From Mangrovicoccus sp. HB161399 (lineage in GTDB: Bacteria; Pseudomonadota; Alphaproteobacteria; Rhodobacterales; Rhodobacteraceae), in assembly GCF_013184745.1 (NCBI RefSeq), contig NZ_JAATVU010000006.1:1-64000 (forward strand): DNA of 64,000 nucleotides. Direction: 5' to 3'. Numbering within the stretch: position 1 is the stretch's first letter; the number at the start of each line of letters is the position of its first letter. Positions 52,287 through 60,060 of this stretch are shown in pieces. A program made the position numbers and the translations under genes. A model generated the notes under the pieces. That model made no database searches. It saw only the letters and a program-made list of their open reading frames with translations, and was not told where the DNA came from.

Positions 52287-53471
52287 TCACTCCTTGACGA
52301 ACAGCTTTCGCGGCACGTTGCTGAGCGTCTCGGCGGGACCGTCCTCCCGGATCAGGATCGTCTCGGTGGTTTCCATCCCCCAGCCGTCCATCCAGAGTCC
52401 CGGCATGAAATGGAAGGTCATGCCGGGCTGCAGCACGGTCTCGTCATAGGCGCGCAGCGACACCGTATGTTCGCCCCAATCGGGGGGATAGCTCAACCCC
52501 ACTGCATAGCCGCAGCGGTTCGGCCGCTCGATTCCGACTTTCGCGAGCTCGGCATCCAGCGCCCGGGCGATGTCGCAGGCGCGGTTTCCCGGCCGCGCCA
52601 CCTCGATCCCGGCATTCAGCCCCGCGGTCAGCGCCTCCGCGGCCTCGACCATGTATTTCGGCGGCTTCCCCAGGAAGACCGTCCGGCACAGCGGCGCGTG
52701 GTAGCGCCGGTAGCAGCCCGACTGCTCGATGAAGGTTGCCTCGCCCTTCTTCAGCGCCTCGCCGTTCCAGGTCAGGTGCGGCGCCGAGGCATCCGCCCCC
52801 GAGGGCAGCAGCGGCACGATCGCCGGATAGTCGCCCCAGCTGTCATGCTCGCCGGTCACCGCGGTCTTGTAGAGCTCGCCGACCAGCTCGTGCTTCTTCA
52901 TGCCGGGCTCGGCCAGCTCCATCGCGCGGTGGATCACCAGTTCCGAGATCCGCGCGGCGCGGCGCATGAAGGCCAGCTCCTCGTCCGACTTGATCAGCCG
53001 CTGCCAGTTCACCAGGCTCGAGGCGTCCATGATGTCGGCGCCGGGCAGGCATTCGGCCAGCGTGGTGAAGGCGCGGGCGGTGAAGAAATAGGTCTCCATC
53101 TCGACGCCGATGCGCTTGTTGCCGAAGCCCATGATCCGCAGGTGCGAGGCCAGATCCTCCATCGGATGGGTCTCGGCGGACTGCACGTAGCGGTCGGGAT
53201 AGGGCAGGATGCGGTCGTCCTCCATCCAGACCGTGCGGCGCGCGCCGTTGGCGTCCATGAAGCGGCCCCACCACCAGGGATCGCCCTCCAGCGGCAGGAT
53301 CACCCCCTGGTGGACATAGAAGGACCACCCGTCATAGCCGGTCAGCCAGTACTGGTTGGACGGGTTGGTGACGAAGAGCACGTCGATGCCGAATTCCGCC
53401 ATGGTCTCGCGGGTCAGCCGGATCCGCCGGTCGTATTCTTCCTTGGAAAATGGGGCGTTCTCAATCGGCAT
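52287..53471 (-). CDS. M24 family hydrolase, ectoine hydrolase (DoeA)-like
   Basis: A 394-residue protein of the creatinase/aminopeptidase P (pita-bread) family. Several runs recall DoeA/EutD ectoine hydrolases: LTGYDGWSFYVHQG, DANGARRTVWM, YPAIVPLLPSGADASAPHLTW, GLSYPPDWGEHTVSLR (all shortened) and FHFMPGLWMDGWG. DoeA opens the ectoine ring to N-acetyl-diaminobutyrate. It is followed four bases later by an ArgE-type deacetylase, which could remove that acetyl group. A dipeptidase or other M24 role remains possible. No signal peptide. Confidence 0.78.
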   Translation of the reverse strand: MPIENAPFSKEEYDRRIRLTRETMAEFGIDVLFVTNPSNQYWLTGYDGWSFYVHQGVILPLEGDPWWWGRFMDANGARRTVWMEDDRILPYPDRYVQSAETHPMEDLASHLRIMGFGNKRIGVEMETYFFTARAFTTLAECLPGADIMDASSLVNWQRLIKSDEELAFMRRAARISELVIHRAMELAEPGMKKHELVGELYKTAVTGEHDSWGDYPAIVPLLPSGADASAPHLTWNGEALKKGEATFIEQSGCYRRYHAPLCRTVFLGKPPKYMVEAAEALTAGLNAGIEVARPGNRACDIARALDAELAKVGIERPNRCGYAVGLSYPPDWGEHTVSLRAYDETVLQPGMTFHFMPGLWMDGWGMETTETILIREDGPAETLSNVPRKLFVKE

Positions 53472-53779
53472 GGGTCACTCGTTCCGTCTTCTGCCCGGGC
53501 GCGGCGGGCCCCTGCCCGGCACGCTCCGGCGGCACCATGGGCCAATCGTGGAGGACCCCGCCGCGGGGTCAACAGCAAACCGGTTAACCATGGCAAGCCA
53601 TGCGCCGCACCTCCCTGCCTGCCGAAAGCTTGGGCGGTCGCAGCACCGCATCGGGGCCCCAGAGACGCTGCGCCGCAGAAAAAGTGCTTGCGGTTGACGC
53701 TGCGTCGCAGAAAGCTACCTGAGGTTTCCGGGCGCGGACAGCCCCCGGCCCTTCCGCAACGCGTCAGGAACCGGCCCCG
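53472..53779. promoter_or_regulatory. Divergent intergenic region with tandem palindromic repeats
   Basis: This 308-base gap separates the DoeA-like gene (minus) from the LnmK-like gene (plus). It contains GACGCTGCGCCGCAGAAA (53664-53681) and GACGCTGCGTCGCAGAAA (53696-53713), one mismatch in 18 bases, 32 bases apart start to start; each holds the palindrome CTGCGNCGCAG. TTGACG at 53694-53699 and TACCTG 16 bases later could be a promoter for the LnmK-like gene, covered by the second repeat. Confidence 0.55.
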
Positions 53780-54580
53780 ATGACACGAGTTCTCGCCTTT
53801 CCGGCCCCGCCCGCCCCGGTCCTTCTCGAGGACAGCCAGCCCTTGTCGATGATGCAGCTCGCCCCCCGCGGGCTGTCCGAGCAATGGCTGCTGCGCCATG
53901 CCGGCGACCGCCACTGGGCGATGATCGCCGCCGCGATGGGGCAGGGGCGCGCGGTCTTCGCCGATGCCGACGGCCGCCCGGTCTATGCCGCCTTCTGCGC
54001 CACCGAGCTGGCCTTCGCGCCGCCAGAGCCGCTGCTTGGCGCAGATCTGTCGGTCCGCTCTTCGCTGCACGCGGTCTCGGCGCGGCTGATCGGATCGGAG
54101 CACCTGCTCTCCGGGCCGGACGGGCCGATCGGCATGCTTCGCATGGTCTCGACCTTCGTCAGCCATGACGGCACCGGCTCGAACAAGCGGATCACCCGCA
54201 ACCTGCCCTCGGGCGAGCTGCGGCTGCCCGACGCGCCCGCCGCGCTGGCGGAGCTGGCCGGGCGGGCGCGCAGCCGCGCGCGGACGCTGCGCGACCGCTC
54301 CAGCCGCGGACCGGTGCTGCTGCGCGCGCGGCCCTGTCCGCAGACCGATTTCAACGCGGCCGGACTGCTCTATTTCCCGACCTTCTCGCGGCTGGCCGAG
54401 ACCGCGGACTGGGCCGAGACCGGTTCGGACGCGCCGCTGGCCTGGCGCGAGGTGACCTATCTGGGCAATCTCGACCAGGGCGAGGAGGTCGAGGTCTGCC
54501 GCGCCGAGGGCGGGCTCGACATCCTGCGCGGCGACGGGCGGATCATCGCGCATCTGCGAACTGCACGGCATCCTTCCTGA
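53780..54580 (+). CDS. LnmK-like/Pnap_2097 family protein (hot-dog acyltransferase/decarboxylase-like)
   Basis: A 266-residue soluble protein. The opening LAPRGLSEQWLLRHAGDRHWAMI is the signature of the Pnap_2097/LnmK_N family, related to the bifunctional acyltransferase/decarboxylase LnmK of polyketide biosynthesis. The C-terminal part TYLGNLDQGEEVEV also fits. In biosynthetic clusters the partner is an acyl carrier protein; here no ACP, ketosynthase or other biosynthetic gene is adjacent, so it is an orphan. Start ATG 53780. Function unknown. Confidence 0.68.
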   Translation: MTRVLAFPAPPAPVLLEDSQPLSMMQLAPRGLSEQWLLRHAGDRHWAMIAAAMGQGRAVFADADGRPVYAAFCATELAFAPPEPLLGADLSVRSSLHAVSARLIGSEHLLSGPDGPIGMLRMVSTFVSHDGTGSNKRITRNLPSGELRLPDAPAALAELAGRARSRARTLRDRSSRGPVLLRARPCPQTDFNAAGLLYFPTFSRLAETADWAETGSDAPLAWREVTYLGNLDQGEEVEVCRAEGGLDILRGDGRIIAHLRTARHPS

Positions 54581-54648
54581 ACGGCGGTTCCCAGATGCCC
54601 CATCTCCGCGTAGCATGCGTCCCAGCATGACACGAGGAGGAGGATGCC

Positions 54649-55077
54649 ATGCCGATTGCCGTAGAGACGCTGGTGCGCGCGCCGGTCGAGACCGTCTGGG
54701 CCTGCTGGACGACGCCAGAGGACATCATGGCCTGGAACGCCGCATCCGATGACTGGCACACGACCCGGGCGGAGATCGACCTGGTCCCCGGCGGCCGCTT
54801 CCTGTCGCGGATGGAGGCCAAGGACGGCAGCGCGGGGTTCGATTTCGAGGGCAGCTTCGTGCGGATCGAACCGCTGAGCATGATCGAATCGGTCTTCGGC
54901 GGCCGCCATCTGAAGGTCTGGTTCCAGACTGCGCCGGGGGGCACGATCGTGCGCGAAGTCTTTGACCCCGAGACCGACAACCCGGTGGAGATGCAGCGCC
55001 AGGGCTGGCAGGCGATCCTCGACAATTTCGCCCGCCACGTCGAAGCCAAGGTCGCCGCCGAGCCGGTGGCCGACTGA
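54649..55077 (+). CDS. SRPBCC/AHSA1 family protein
   Basis: A 142-residue protein of the START/Bet v1-like fold. TLVRAPVETVWACWTTPEDIMAWNAASDDWHTT, cut as APVETVWACWTTPEDI, matches activator of Hsp90 ATPase-like (AHSA1) domains common in bacteria; the C-terminal helix QGWQAILDNFARHVE is typical. It binds an unknown small ligand. GAGGAGGAGG precedes the ATG. Confidence 0.87.
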   Translation: MPIAVETLVRAPVETVWACWTTPEDIMAWNAASDDWHTTRAEIDLVPGGRFLSRMEAKDGSAGFDFEGSFVRIEPLSMIESVFGGRHLKVWFQTAPGGTIVREVFDPETDNPVEMQRQGWQAILDNFARHVEAKVAAEPVAD

Positions 55078-55096
55078 GGTCCGGACCGGGACCGTG

Positions 55097-55128
55097 CGGA
55101 GGGCCGTGCCGCGGGCGGCGGCCCTCCG
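55097..55128. terminator. Hairpin between convergent SRPBCC and guanidine-operon genes
   Basis: CGGAGGGCC (55097-55105) and GGCCCTCCG (55120-55128) form a 9-bp stem in the 65-base gap between convergent stops. There is no T-run on either side, so termination is likely but not certain. Confidence 0.45.
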
Positions 55129-55142
55129 GAAGCGCGCTGCCG

Positions 55143-55298
55143 TCAGCGCCGCCGCAGGAGCGCCGCGCCGCCCGCGGCAAGCGCCAGCGCCACCGCGGCA
55201 AGCCCGCCGCCGTGGGGGTTCATGTGCAGGGCATCGCCGGTATGGGCGAGGGCGGGGGACGCCGCGAGCAGGGCGGCGAGGGAAGCAAGGGTCTTCAT
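55143..55298 (-). CDS. Small exported or membrane protein with His-containing loop (51 residues)
   Basis: MKTLASLAALLAASPALAHTG is an N-terminal signal-like helix ending at ALA, followed by a short segment HTGDALHMNPHGGG and a second hydrophobic helix (LAAVALALAAGGAAL) ending LLRRR. The arrangement suggests a tiny membrane protein with periplasmic His/Met residues able to bind metal, or a secreted peptide with a C-terminal anchor. It overlaps the preceding His-rich gene by four bases and is the last gene of the guanidine operon. No known family could be assigned. Confidence 0.65.
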   Translation of the reverse strand: MKTLASLAALLAASPALAHTGDALHMNPHGGGLAAVALALAAGGAALLRRR

Positions 55299-55756
55299 CG
55301 GGAAAGCTCCGTCATGCGGGATTTGAGGACGTCGCGGAGATCGGTGACGACCTTCTCGTCCATGGACACGTAGATGAGCGCCATGTTCGTGCGCTCGGTG
55401 ATCATCTGCCCCGGGAAGGGCAGGTAGCTGAGTTCGCGCGAGCCGAAGGACGGCGAGGCGGTGCCGACCTGCCATTCGGTCTTCAGCTCGACATCGACGA
55501 GCTTCAGCGCGGTCGGCCCGCCGATGCCGGGCTTCTCGAAGGGGACGCCCGCGAGCCGCAGATAGGCCTGCTTGTCCGCCGCCTGCACGAAGCCGTCGAT
55601 GAACTGCGCGGCCAGGACCTGCAGGTCCGCCGCCGCGTCATGGTCGTGCATGTGCGAATGCAGGTGGTCCGCATCCGCGTGGTTGTGGCCCGGACCGTGG
55701 CTGTGCCCGTGGTCATGGTGGTGGTGATGGTGCCCGTGCGGGTGGTCATGCGGCAT
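55295..55756 (-). CDS. His-rich protein of unknown family, candidate nickel chaperone
   Basis: A 153-residue soluble protein. Of the first 40 residues 19 are His, in MPHDHPHGHH-type repeats interspersed with Asp and Gly, as in the metal-storage regions of HypB, UreE and SlyD. The rest (about 110 residues) is a globular domain with no recognised motif (GVPFEKPGIGGPTALKLV, LKTEWQVGTASPSFGSREL shortened). Immediately downstream of the guanidine hydrolase gene (21 bases) with GAGGAG before its ATG. Delivery or storage of Ni2+ for GdmH is inferred; no HypA/HypB-like gene is nearby. Confidence 0.7.
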   Translation of the reverse strand: MPHDHPHGHHHHHHDHGHSHGPGHNHADADHLHSHMHDHDAAADLQVLAAQFIDGFVQAADKQAYLRLAGVPFEKPGIGGPTALKLVDVELKTEWQVGTASPSFGSRELSYLPFPGQMITERTNMALIYVSMDEKVVTDLRDVLKSRMTELSR

Positions 55757-55777
55757 GGCCGTCTCCTCTCTCGCGGG

Positions 55778-57031
55778 TCACGGCTTGTTCGACCAGCGGT
55801 TGCCGGTGAATTCGCCGTGCGGAATGGTGACCGGCTTGTCGATGTGGCGCTTGTGCTTGCCCAGCGTGCCGTTCGAGACCATCGCGCCCAGCACGTCGAC
55901 GATCACCCGCGTGCCCATCAGCGCGGTGATGTCCGACGTGTCGTAGGGCGGCGAGACCTCGACCAGCTCCATCCCGCAGAGCCCTTCCGCCGCGACCTTG
56001 GAGGCCAGCGCCAGCGCCTCGCGCGGGAGGAAGCCGCCAGGTTCCGGCCAGCCGGTGCCGGGAACGAAGCCGCAGTCGATGCTGTCGATGTCGAAGGACA
56101 TGTAGACCATGTCCGCGTCCTTCCAGGCCATCTCCAGCGCCATTTCCGCCGTCCTGTCGATGCCCATCTTCTCCATGTCGGACATGGTGATGATGTTGGT
56201 CTCGCGCTCGCGCGCGACCTTCACCGCCTCGCGCGGGACCTGCCAGCCGCCGATGCCGACCTGCACCAGGTTGACCGCCGGCACGTTCGGCAGGTTCGTC
56301 GAATGGAACCAGGGCGTGGTGTGCATCCGCTCGTCCAGGTCCTTTTCCTGGATGTCGGCATGGCGGTCGAAATGGACGATGCCGATCCGCTTCGAGGTGC
56401 ATTCGGCGATGCCGCGCACGCAGGGGAAGCCGATCGAATGGTCGCCGCCGATCATGATCGGGAAGCTGCCCGAGCTGAACACGTGGCTGACCGCGCGGGA
56501 GATCTGGTCGAAGCTCTTCTCGATATTCGCCGGGATGGTGAAGACGTCGCCCGCGTCGCAGAGCGTCATCTGCTCGCGCAGATCCACCCCGATTTCGTAG
56601 TTGTAGGGCGTGTAGAGCGCCGAGATCTTGCGCACGCCCTGCGGTCCGAAGCGGGTGCCTGGCCGGTAGGTCGTGCCGCCGTCGAAGGGGATGCCCAGCA
56701 CGGTCGCGTCGTAATGCTGGACCTCGGTGACATCCTCGGCATAGGGCGCCTTGAGGAAGGTGTTGATGCCGGCGAAATGCGGCAGTTCGCCCCGCGCGAA
56801 GGTCGGGATCGACTTGTCCTCGATGGAATCCGCGCCGGTCAGCCCCATGCGCAGCGCCCAGCGGCGTTCCTCGTTCCAGCGGCCCTCGGGCAGCTCGGCC
56901 TCCTTCTGCAGCGCCTTCCAGCCCAGCAGCTTGGTCAGGTCCGGATGGTGCGCGCGCCGGTCCCGCGCCTCGTGGCGGGCGCGCTGCGCGGCAGGGTGGT
57001 GCGAGCGGGTCGCGCGGAGGTCTGAAAACAT
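55778..57031 (-). CDS. gdmH: Guanidine hydrolase-like ureohydrolase (GdmH-like)
   Basis: A 417-residue enzyme of the arginase/agmatinase fold. Metal-site motifs: GGDHS (195-199), HFDRHAD (220-226) with Arg in place of the usual Ala of HxDAH, and SFDIDSID (312-319). The long N-terminal extension, the DRH motif, and MHTTPWFHSTNLPNV and PGTGWPEPGGFLPREAL (short) recall the Ni-dependent guanidine hydrolase of cyanobacteria, not classical agmatinase. Product: urea and ammonia. ATG at 57031 has GGAG six bases upstream. The ykkC leader and ABC importer in the same operon strongly support guanidine as substrate. No urease or urea amidolyase genes are seen here. Confidence 0.82.
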   Translation of the reverse strand: MFSDLRATRSHHPAAQRARHEARDRRAHHPDLTKLLGWKALQKEAELPEGRWNEERRWALRMGLTGADSIEDKSIPTFARGELPHFAGINTFLKAPYAEDVTEVQHYDATVLGIPFDGGTTYRPGTRFGPQGVRKISALYTPYNYEIGVDLREQMTLCDAGDVFTIPANIEKSFDQISRAVSHVFSSGSFPIMIGGDHSIGFPCVRGIAECTSKRIGIVHFDRHADIQEKDLDERMHTTPWFHSTNLPNVPAVNLVQVGIGGWQVPREAVKVARERETNIITMSDMEKMGIDRTAEMALEMAWKDADMVYMSFDIDSIDCGFVPGTGWPEPGGFLPREALALASKVAAEGLCGMELVEVSPPYDTSDITALMGTRVIVDVLGAMVSNGTLGKHKRHIDKPVTIPHGEFTGNRWSNKP

Positions 57032-57126
57032 CTCTGTCTCCATCTTGTGCGGGGGCCTGCCCCCTTTGGGTCCGGACCTTGGCGAGGCCCGCGCGGAGGG
57101 TCCGGGGTCGCGCGCGGGCCTTGTTC

Positions 57127-57897
57127 TCACTCCGCGGCGCGGAGCGAGGGATACTTGTCGAGCAGCCCCTGGAAGGGGATGCCGCCCTGGCGGGCATCGA
57201 AATCGTAGGTGATGGTGGCGCCGAAGGCGGCCGGGTCCTGCGGATCCCAGCGAGGCTTGTCGAAGACCAGCACCCGGTCGCCCAGCTTGAAGCCCTCGCC
57301 GAGGTCATGGGTGACCATGAAGACGGTCATCGGGGTTTCCGCGCGCAGTTCCGTCAGGAAGTCGTGCATCTGGATGCGCGTGCCGGGATCGAGCGCGCCG
57401 AAGGGCTCGTCGAGCAGCAGGATGCGCGGCCGTGCCGCCAGCGCCTGGCCGATGGCGAGCCGCTGCTGCATCCCGCCCGAGAGCGTCGCCGGGTAGTTCT
57501 GCGCCACGTGGGAAAGGCCGATCCGGTCGAGGATTGCGTCGGCGCGTTCGCGCGCGGCCGTCAGCTTGGCACCGCGGAACCGGCCCCAGTGCGTGTCGAA
57601 GGCCTCGCCCGCGACGATGTTGTCGCGCACCGTCATGTGCGGGAAGACCGAGTAGCGCTGGAACACGACGCCGCGCTCGCGCCCCGGTTCGCGGGCGCGG
57701 TGGCCGCCGTCGATGCGGATCGCGCCGCGGGTGGGCTGTTCCTGCGCCAGCAGCAGCCGCAGGAAGGTGGACTTGCCGCAGCCGGAGGCGCCGACGATGG
57801 AGACGAATTCGCCCTCATCGACATCGAGATTGACGCGTTCGAGGATCGGGCGGCCATCGTAGGATTGCCAGACGTCGCGGACGGTGACGAAGCTCAT
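57127..57897 (-). CDS. ABC transporter ATP-binding protein (NitT/TauT type), guanidine importer
   Basis: A 256-residue ATPase: Walker A GASGCGKST, Q-loop VVFQRYSVFPHMTVRDN, signature LSGGMQQRLAIGQAL, Walker B ILLLDEPFGALD, switch His in MVTHDLGEG. The first residues of the Q-loop read FQRYSVFP rather than the more common FQ. The NitT/TauT-like group imports nitrate, taurine and related small compounds. AAAGGAGA precedes the ATG. It lies between the permease and the hydrolase genes. Confidence 0.9.
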   Translation of the reverse strand: MSFVTVRDVWQSYDGRPILERVNLDVDEGEFVSIVGASGCGKSTFLRLLLAQEQPTRGAIRIDGGHRAREPGRERGVVFQRYSVFPHMTVRDNIVAGEAFDTHWGRFRGAKLTAARERADAILDRIGLSHVAQNYPATLSGGMQQRLAIGQALAARPRILLLDEPFGALDPGTRIQMHDFLTELRAETPMTVFMVTHDLGEGFKLGDRVLVFDKPRWDPQDPAAFGATITYDFDARQGGIPFQGLLDKYPSLRAAE

Positions 57898-58054
57898 CGG
57901 CGGGTCTCCTTTCCCAGGGGCTTGCGCGCGGCGGGCGTGCAGGACGGATCCCCTGCGCTGGCGCCCCGGCGCTTCGGCAACGTGCCAGCGGCGGACGGCG
58001 CTTCCCTGGCAAGGACGGGGCGCAGCCCGGTTTCGGCGGGAACGGAACTTGCGG
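57898..58054. other. Short intergenic gap between ATPase and permease genes
   Basis: About 157 bases with no supported gene, containing only GC-rich imperfect hairpins. The ATPase gene has its own good ribosome site so this gap need not be coding. Confidence 0.4.
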
Positions 58055-58867
58055 TCACAGGCCTGCTCCCATCCAGGGGAAGGCCCGCTCGGAGATGCGC
58101 TTCAGCACCCAGTCGATGACGAAGGCCAGGAGCGTGATCCAGATCACGTAGGTCAGGATGATGTCCATCGCGAGATAGCGGCGCACCAGGAAGATGCGGT
58201 AGCCGAGCCCGACATCCGCCGCCACCGCCTCGGCCGCGATCAGGAAGAGCCAGGCCGAGCCGAGGGAGAGCCGCACGGCGGAGATCAGCCGCGGCAGCAC
58301 CTGCGGCAGCGCCACGCGCAGCGCGATGACGAAGCTCGATGCTCCCAGCGTCTGCGCCTTGACGATCTGCTCGACCGGAATGTCGAGCACCCGCTGGCTG
58401 AGGTCGCGGGTCATGAAGGGGGTGATGCCGATGACGATCAGCACGACCTTCGACACTTCGCCGAGGCCGAAGACGATGAAGAGGATCGGCAGCAGCGCCA
58501 GCGGCGGCACCATTGACAGCACGGCGACGAAGCCGGTCAGGCCCTTCCTGGCATAGGGCAGCAGCCCGATCGCCATGCCGATCGACAGGGACAGCAGCGC
58601 CGAGATGCCGACGCCGAGGAACAGCCGCCGCAGGCTGGCGAAGGTGTCCTGCCACAGCAGGATGTCGCCCGAGCGCTTGTCGGTCTCGGTGAAGAGCCGC
58701 GCGGCGGTCTCGCGGATCGTGTCGAGCGCGGGCAGAAGCTTGTCGGCCGGGTTGGCAGCGAGGCGGATTTCCGAGCCGGCGACGTAGGCGAGGATGATCG
58801 CCACGAAGGGCAGGGCGCCGAGCATCAGGCCGACGGGCCGCGACGGGACGCGGTTGATCAGTCGCAT
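58055..58867 (-). CDS. ABC transporter permease (NitT/TauT type), guanidine importer
   Basis: A 270-residue inner-membrane protein. The membrane domain carries the loop LGASSFVIALRVALPQVLPRLISAVRLSLG, cut as LGASSFVIALRVALPQVLPR, to contact the ATPase. A helix near the N-terminus (MLGALPFVAIILAYVAGSE) anchors it. GGAGGA precedes the ATG. It is the second gene of the operon, between the binding protein and the ATPase. Confidence 0.9.
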   Translation of the reverse strand: MRLINRVPSRPVGLMLGALPFVAIILAYVAGSEIRLAANPADKLLPALDTIRETAARLFTETDKRSGDILLWQDTFASLRRLFLGVGISALLSLSIGMAIGLLPYARKGLTGFVAVLSMVPPLALLPILFIVFGLGEVSKVVLIVIGITPFMTRDLSQRVLDIPVEQIVKAQTLGASSFVIALRVALPQVLPRLISAVRLSLGSAWLFLIAAEAVAADVGLGYRIFLVRRYLAMDIILTYVIWITLLAFVIDWVLKRISERAFPWMGAGL

Positions 58868-58924
58868 GGGGCAGTCCTCCGGAAAGCGGGGGAGGCCCCG
58901 GCTGTGCGCCGGGGCGGGGCGGGA

Positions 58925-59980
58925 TCAGAGGGCGCCGTCCGCAGCCATCTGCATGTACGTCGCGTCGAAGCGGAACTTCACGTTCGCGCTGTCGCCGGTG
59001 ACCGTTCCGCCGGGATATTCCACCCCGACGAAATCCGCCGAGGGCGCGCCGACGCCGAGGATGCCCTTGTCGAAGAGGAACTCCGCGACATTGGCCATCG
59101 TCTCGGGCAGGTCCTCCGCCTCGGCCTGGGCGACGGCAGCGGCCGGGTCGTAGAACATCTCGGTCGCGGCGAGCTGCGCCTTGTAGCCCTCCAGATCGGT
59201 GCCCGAGGCCTCGGCCATGGCGGTCAGAACGTCCTCGTCGCCCGCCTTCATCAGTCCCATCAGCTCGTACCAGGCCCCGGCCAGCGCCTTGCCGAAATCG
59301 GGATTGTCGGCCAGCGTCCCGGTGTTGACCACCATCAGGTCGAGAATCTCGCCGGGGATCTGCGAGCTGTCGAAGACGTTGTTGGCATCGGGGTTGGAGG
59401 ACAGGATTTCCGAGACCAGCGGGTTCCAGGTCACCACGGCCTGCACCTCGGGCGCGGCATAGGCGGCGATCATGTCGGCATCCGAGGTGTTCACCACGCC
59501 GTCGAGGTCGGACTCGGCCAGCCCGACGCTGTCGAGGCCGCGCGCCAGCAGGTAATGCGAGACCGACAGCTCCACCAGGTTCACTGGCTTGCCCACGAGG
59601 TCGGCGATCGTGCCCTCGCCCTTCAGGATCACCGCGTCATTGCCGTTGGAATAGTCGCCGATGATCAATGCGGTGGTGTCGACGCCGCCGCCCGCGGGGA
59701 TTGACAGCGTGTCCATGTTGGTTGCCGAGACCCCGTCGAACTGCCCGGCGGTGTACTGGTTGATCGACTCCACGTAGTCGTTGATCTGCACGATATCGAC
59801 GGAGATGCCGTATTTCTCCGCCCATTTGTCCATGATGCCCGAGTCGGCGAGATAGCCCCAGGGCATCCAGCCCACATAGATTGACCAGGCGATCTTGAAA
59901 TCGGTCTTCTCCGCGGCCATGGCCGGTGCGCCGAGGGCGGCGGCAAGGATCGTCGCGGACAGAATCGTCGTCTTCAGCAT
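58925..59980 (-). CDS. Periplasmic binding protein (NitT/TauT type), guanidine importer
   Basis: A 351-residue exported protein. The signal peptide is residues 1-23 (ending AMAAEK). The body matches NMT1/NitT-type binding proteins, including WSIYVGWMPWGYLADSGIMDKWAEKYGISVDI, cut as VGWMPWGYLADSGIMDKW. It is the first gene after the ykkC leader; GGAG lies nine bases before the ATG. The huge open frame that continues upstream to 62560 is antisense to the sulfatase and is not coding. Guanidine as ligand is inferred from the riboswitch and hydrolase. Confidence 0.88.
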   Translation of the reverse strand: MLKTTILSATILAAALGAPAMAAEKTDFKIAWSIYVGWMPWGYLADSGIMDKWAEKYGISVDIVQINDYVESINQYTAGQFDGVSATNMDTLSIPAGGGVDTTALIIGDYSNGNDAVILKGEGTIADLVGKPVNLVELSVSHYLLARGLDSVGLAESDLDGVVNTSDADMIAAYAAPEVQAVVTWNPLVSEILSSNPDANNVFDSSQIPGEILDLMVVNTGTLADNPDFGKALAGAWYELMGLMKAGDEDVLTAMAEASGTDLEGYKAQLAATEMFYDPAAAVAQAEAEDLPETMANVAEFLFDKGILGVGAPSADFVGVEYPGGTVTGDSANVKFRFDATYMQMAADGAL

Positions 59981-59994
59981 CTTCCAGCTCCCTG

Positions 59995-60034
59995 TCGTTC
60001 CGCCAATGGTCGTGATGGATCGCGGGCGGAACGA
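59995..60034 (-). promoter_or_regulatory. Leader hairpin between riboswitch and ribosome site
   Basis: The arms TCGTTCCGCC (59995-60004) and GGCGGAACGA (60025-60034) form a perfect 10-bp stem with a 20-base loop, just before the GGAG of the first gene. There is no T-run, so it is not an intrinsic terminator; it could be an attenuator, an anti-anti-structure or a Rho-related element that serves as the expression platform. Confidence 0.5.
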
Positions 60035-60060
60035 AGAGAAGAAGCGCGGGCGAACCAACG

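Noticed and set aside
55778-57031. Plain agmatinase (SpeB)
   Set aside because: Longer than agmatinases, with HFDRHAD instead of HxDAHxD, and under a guanidine riboswitch.
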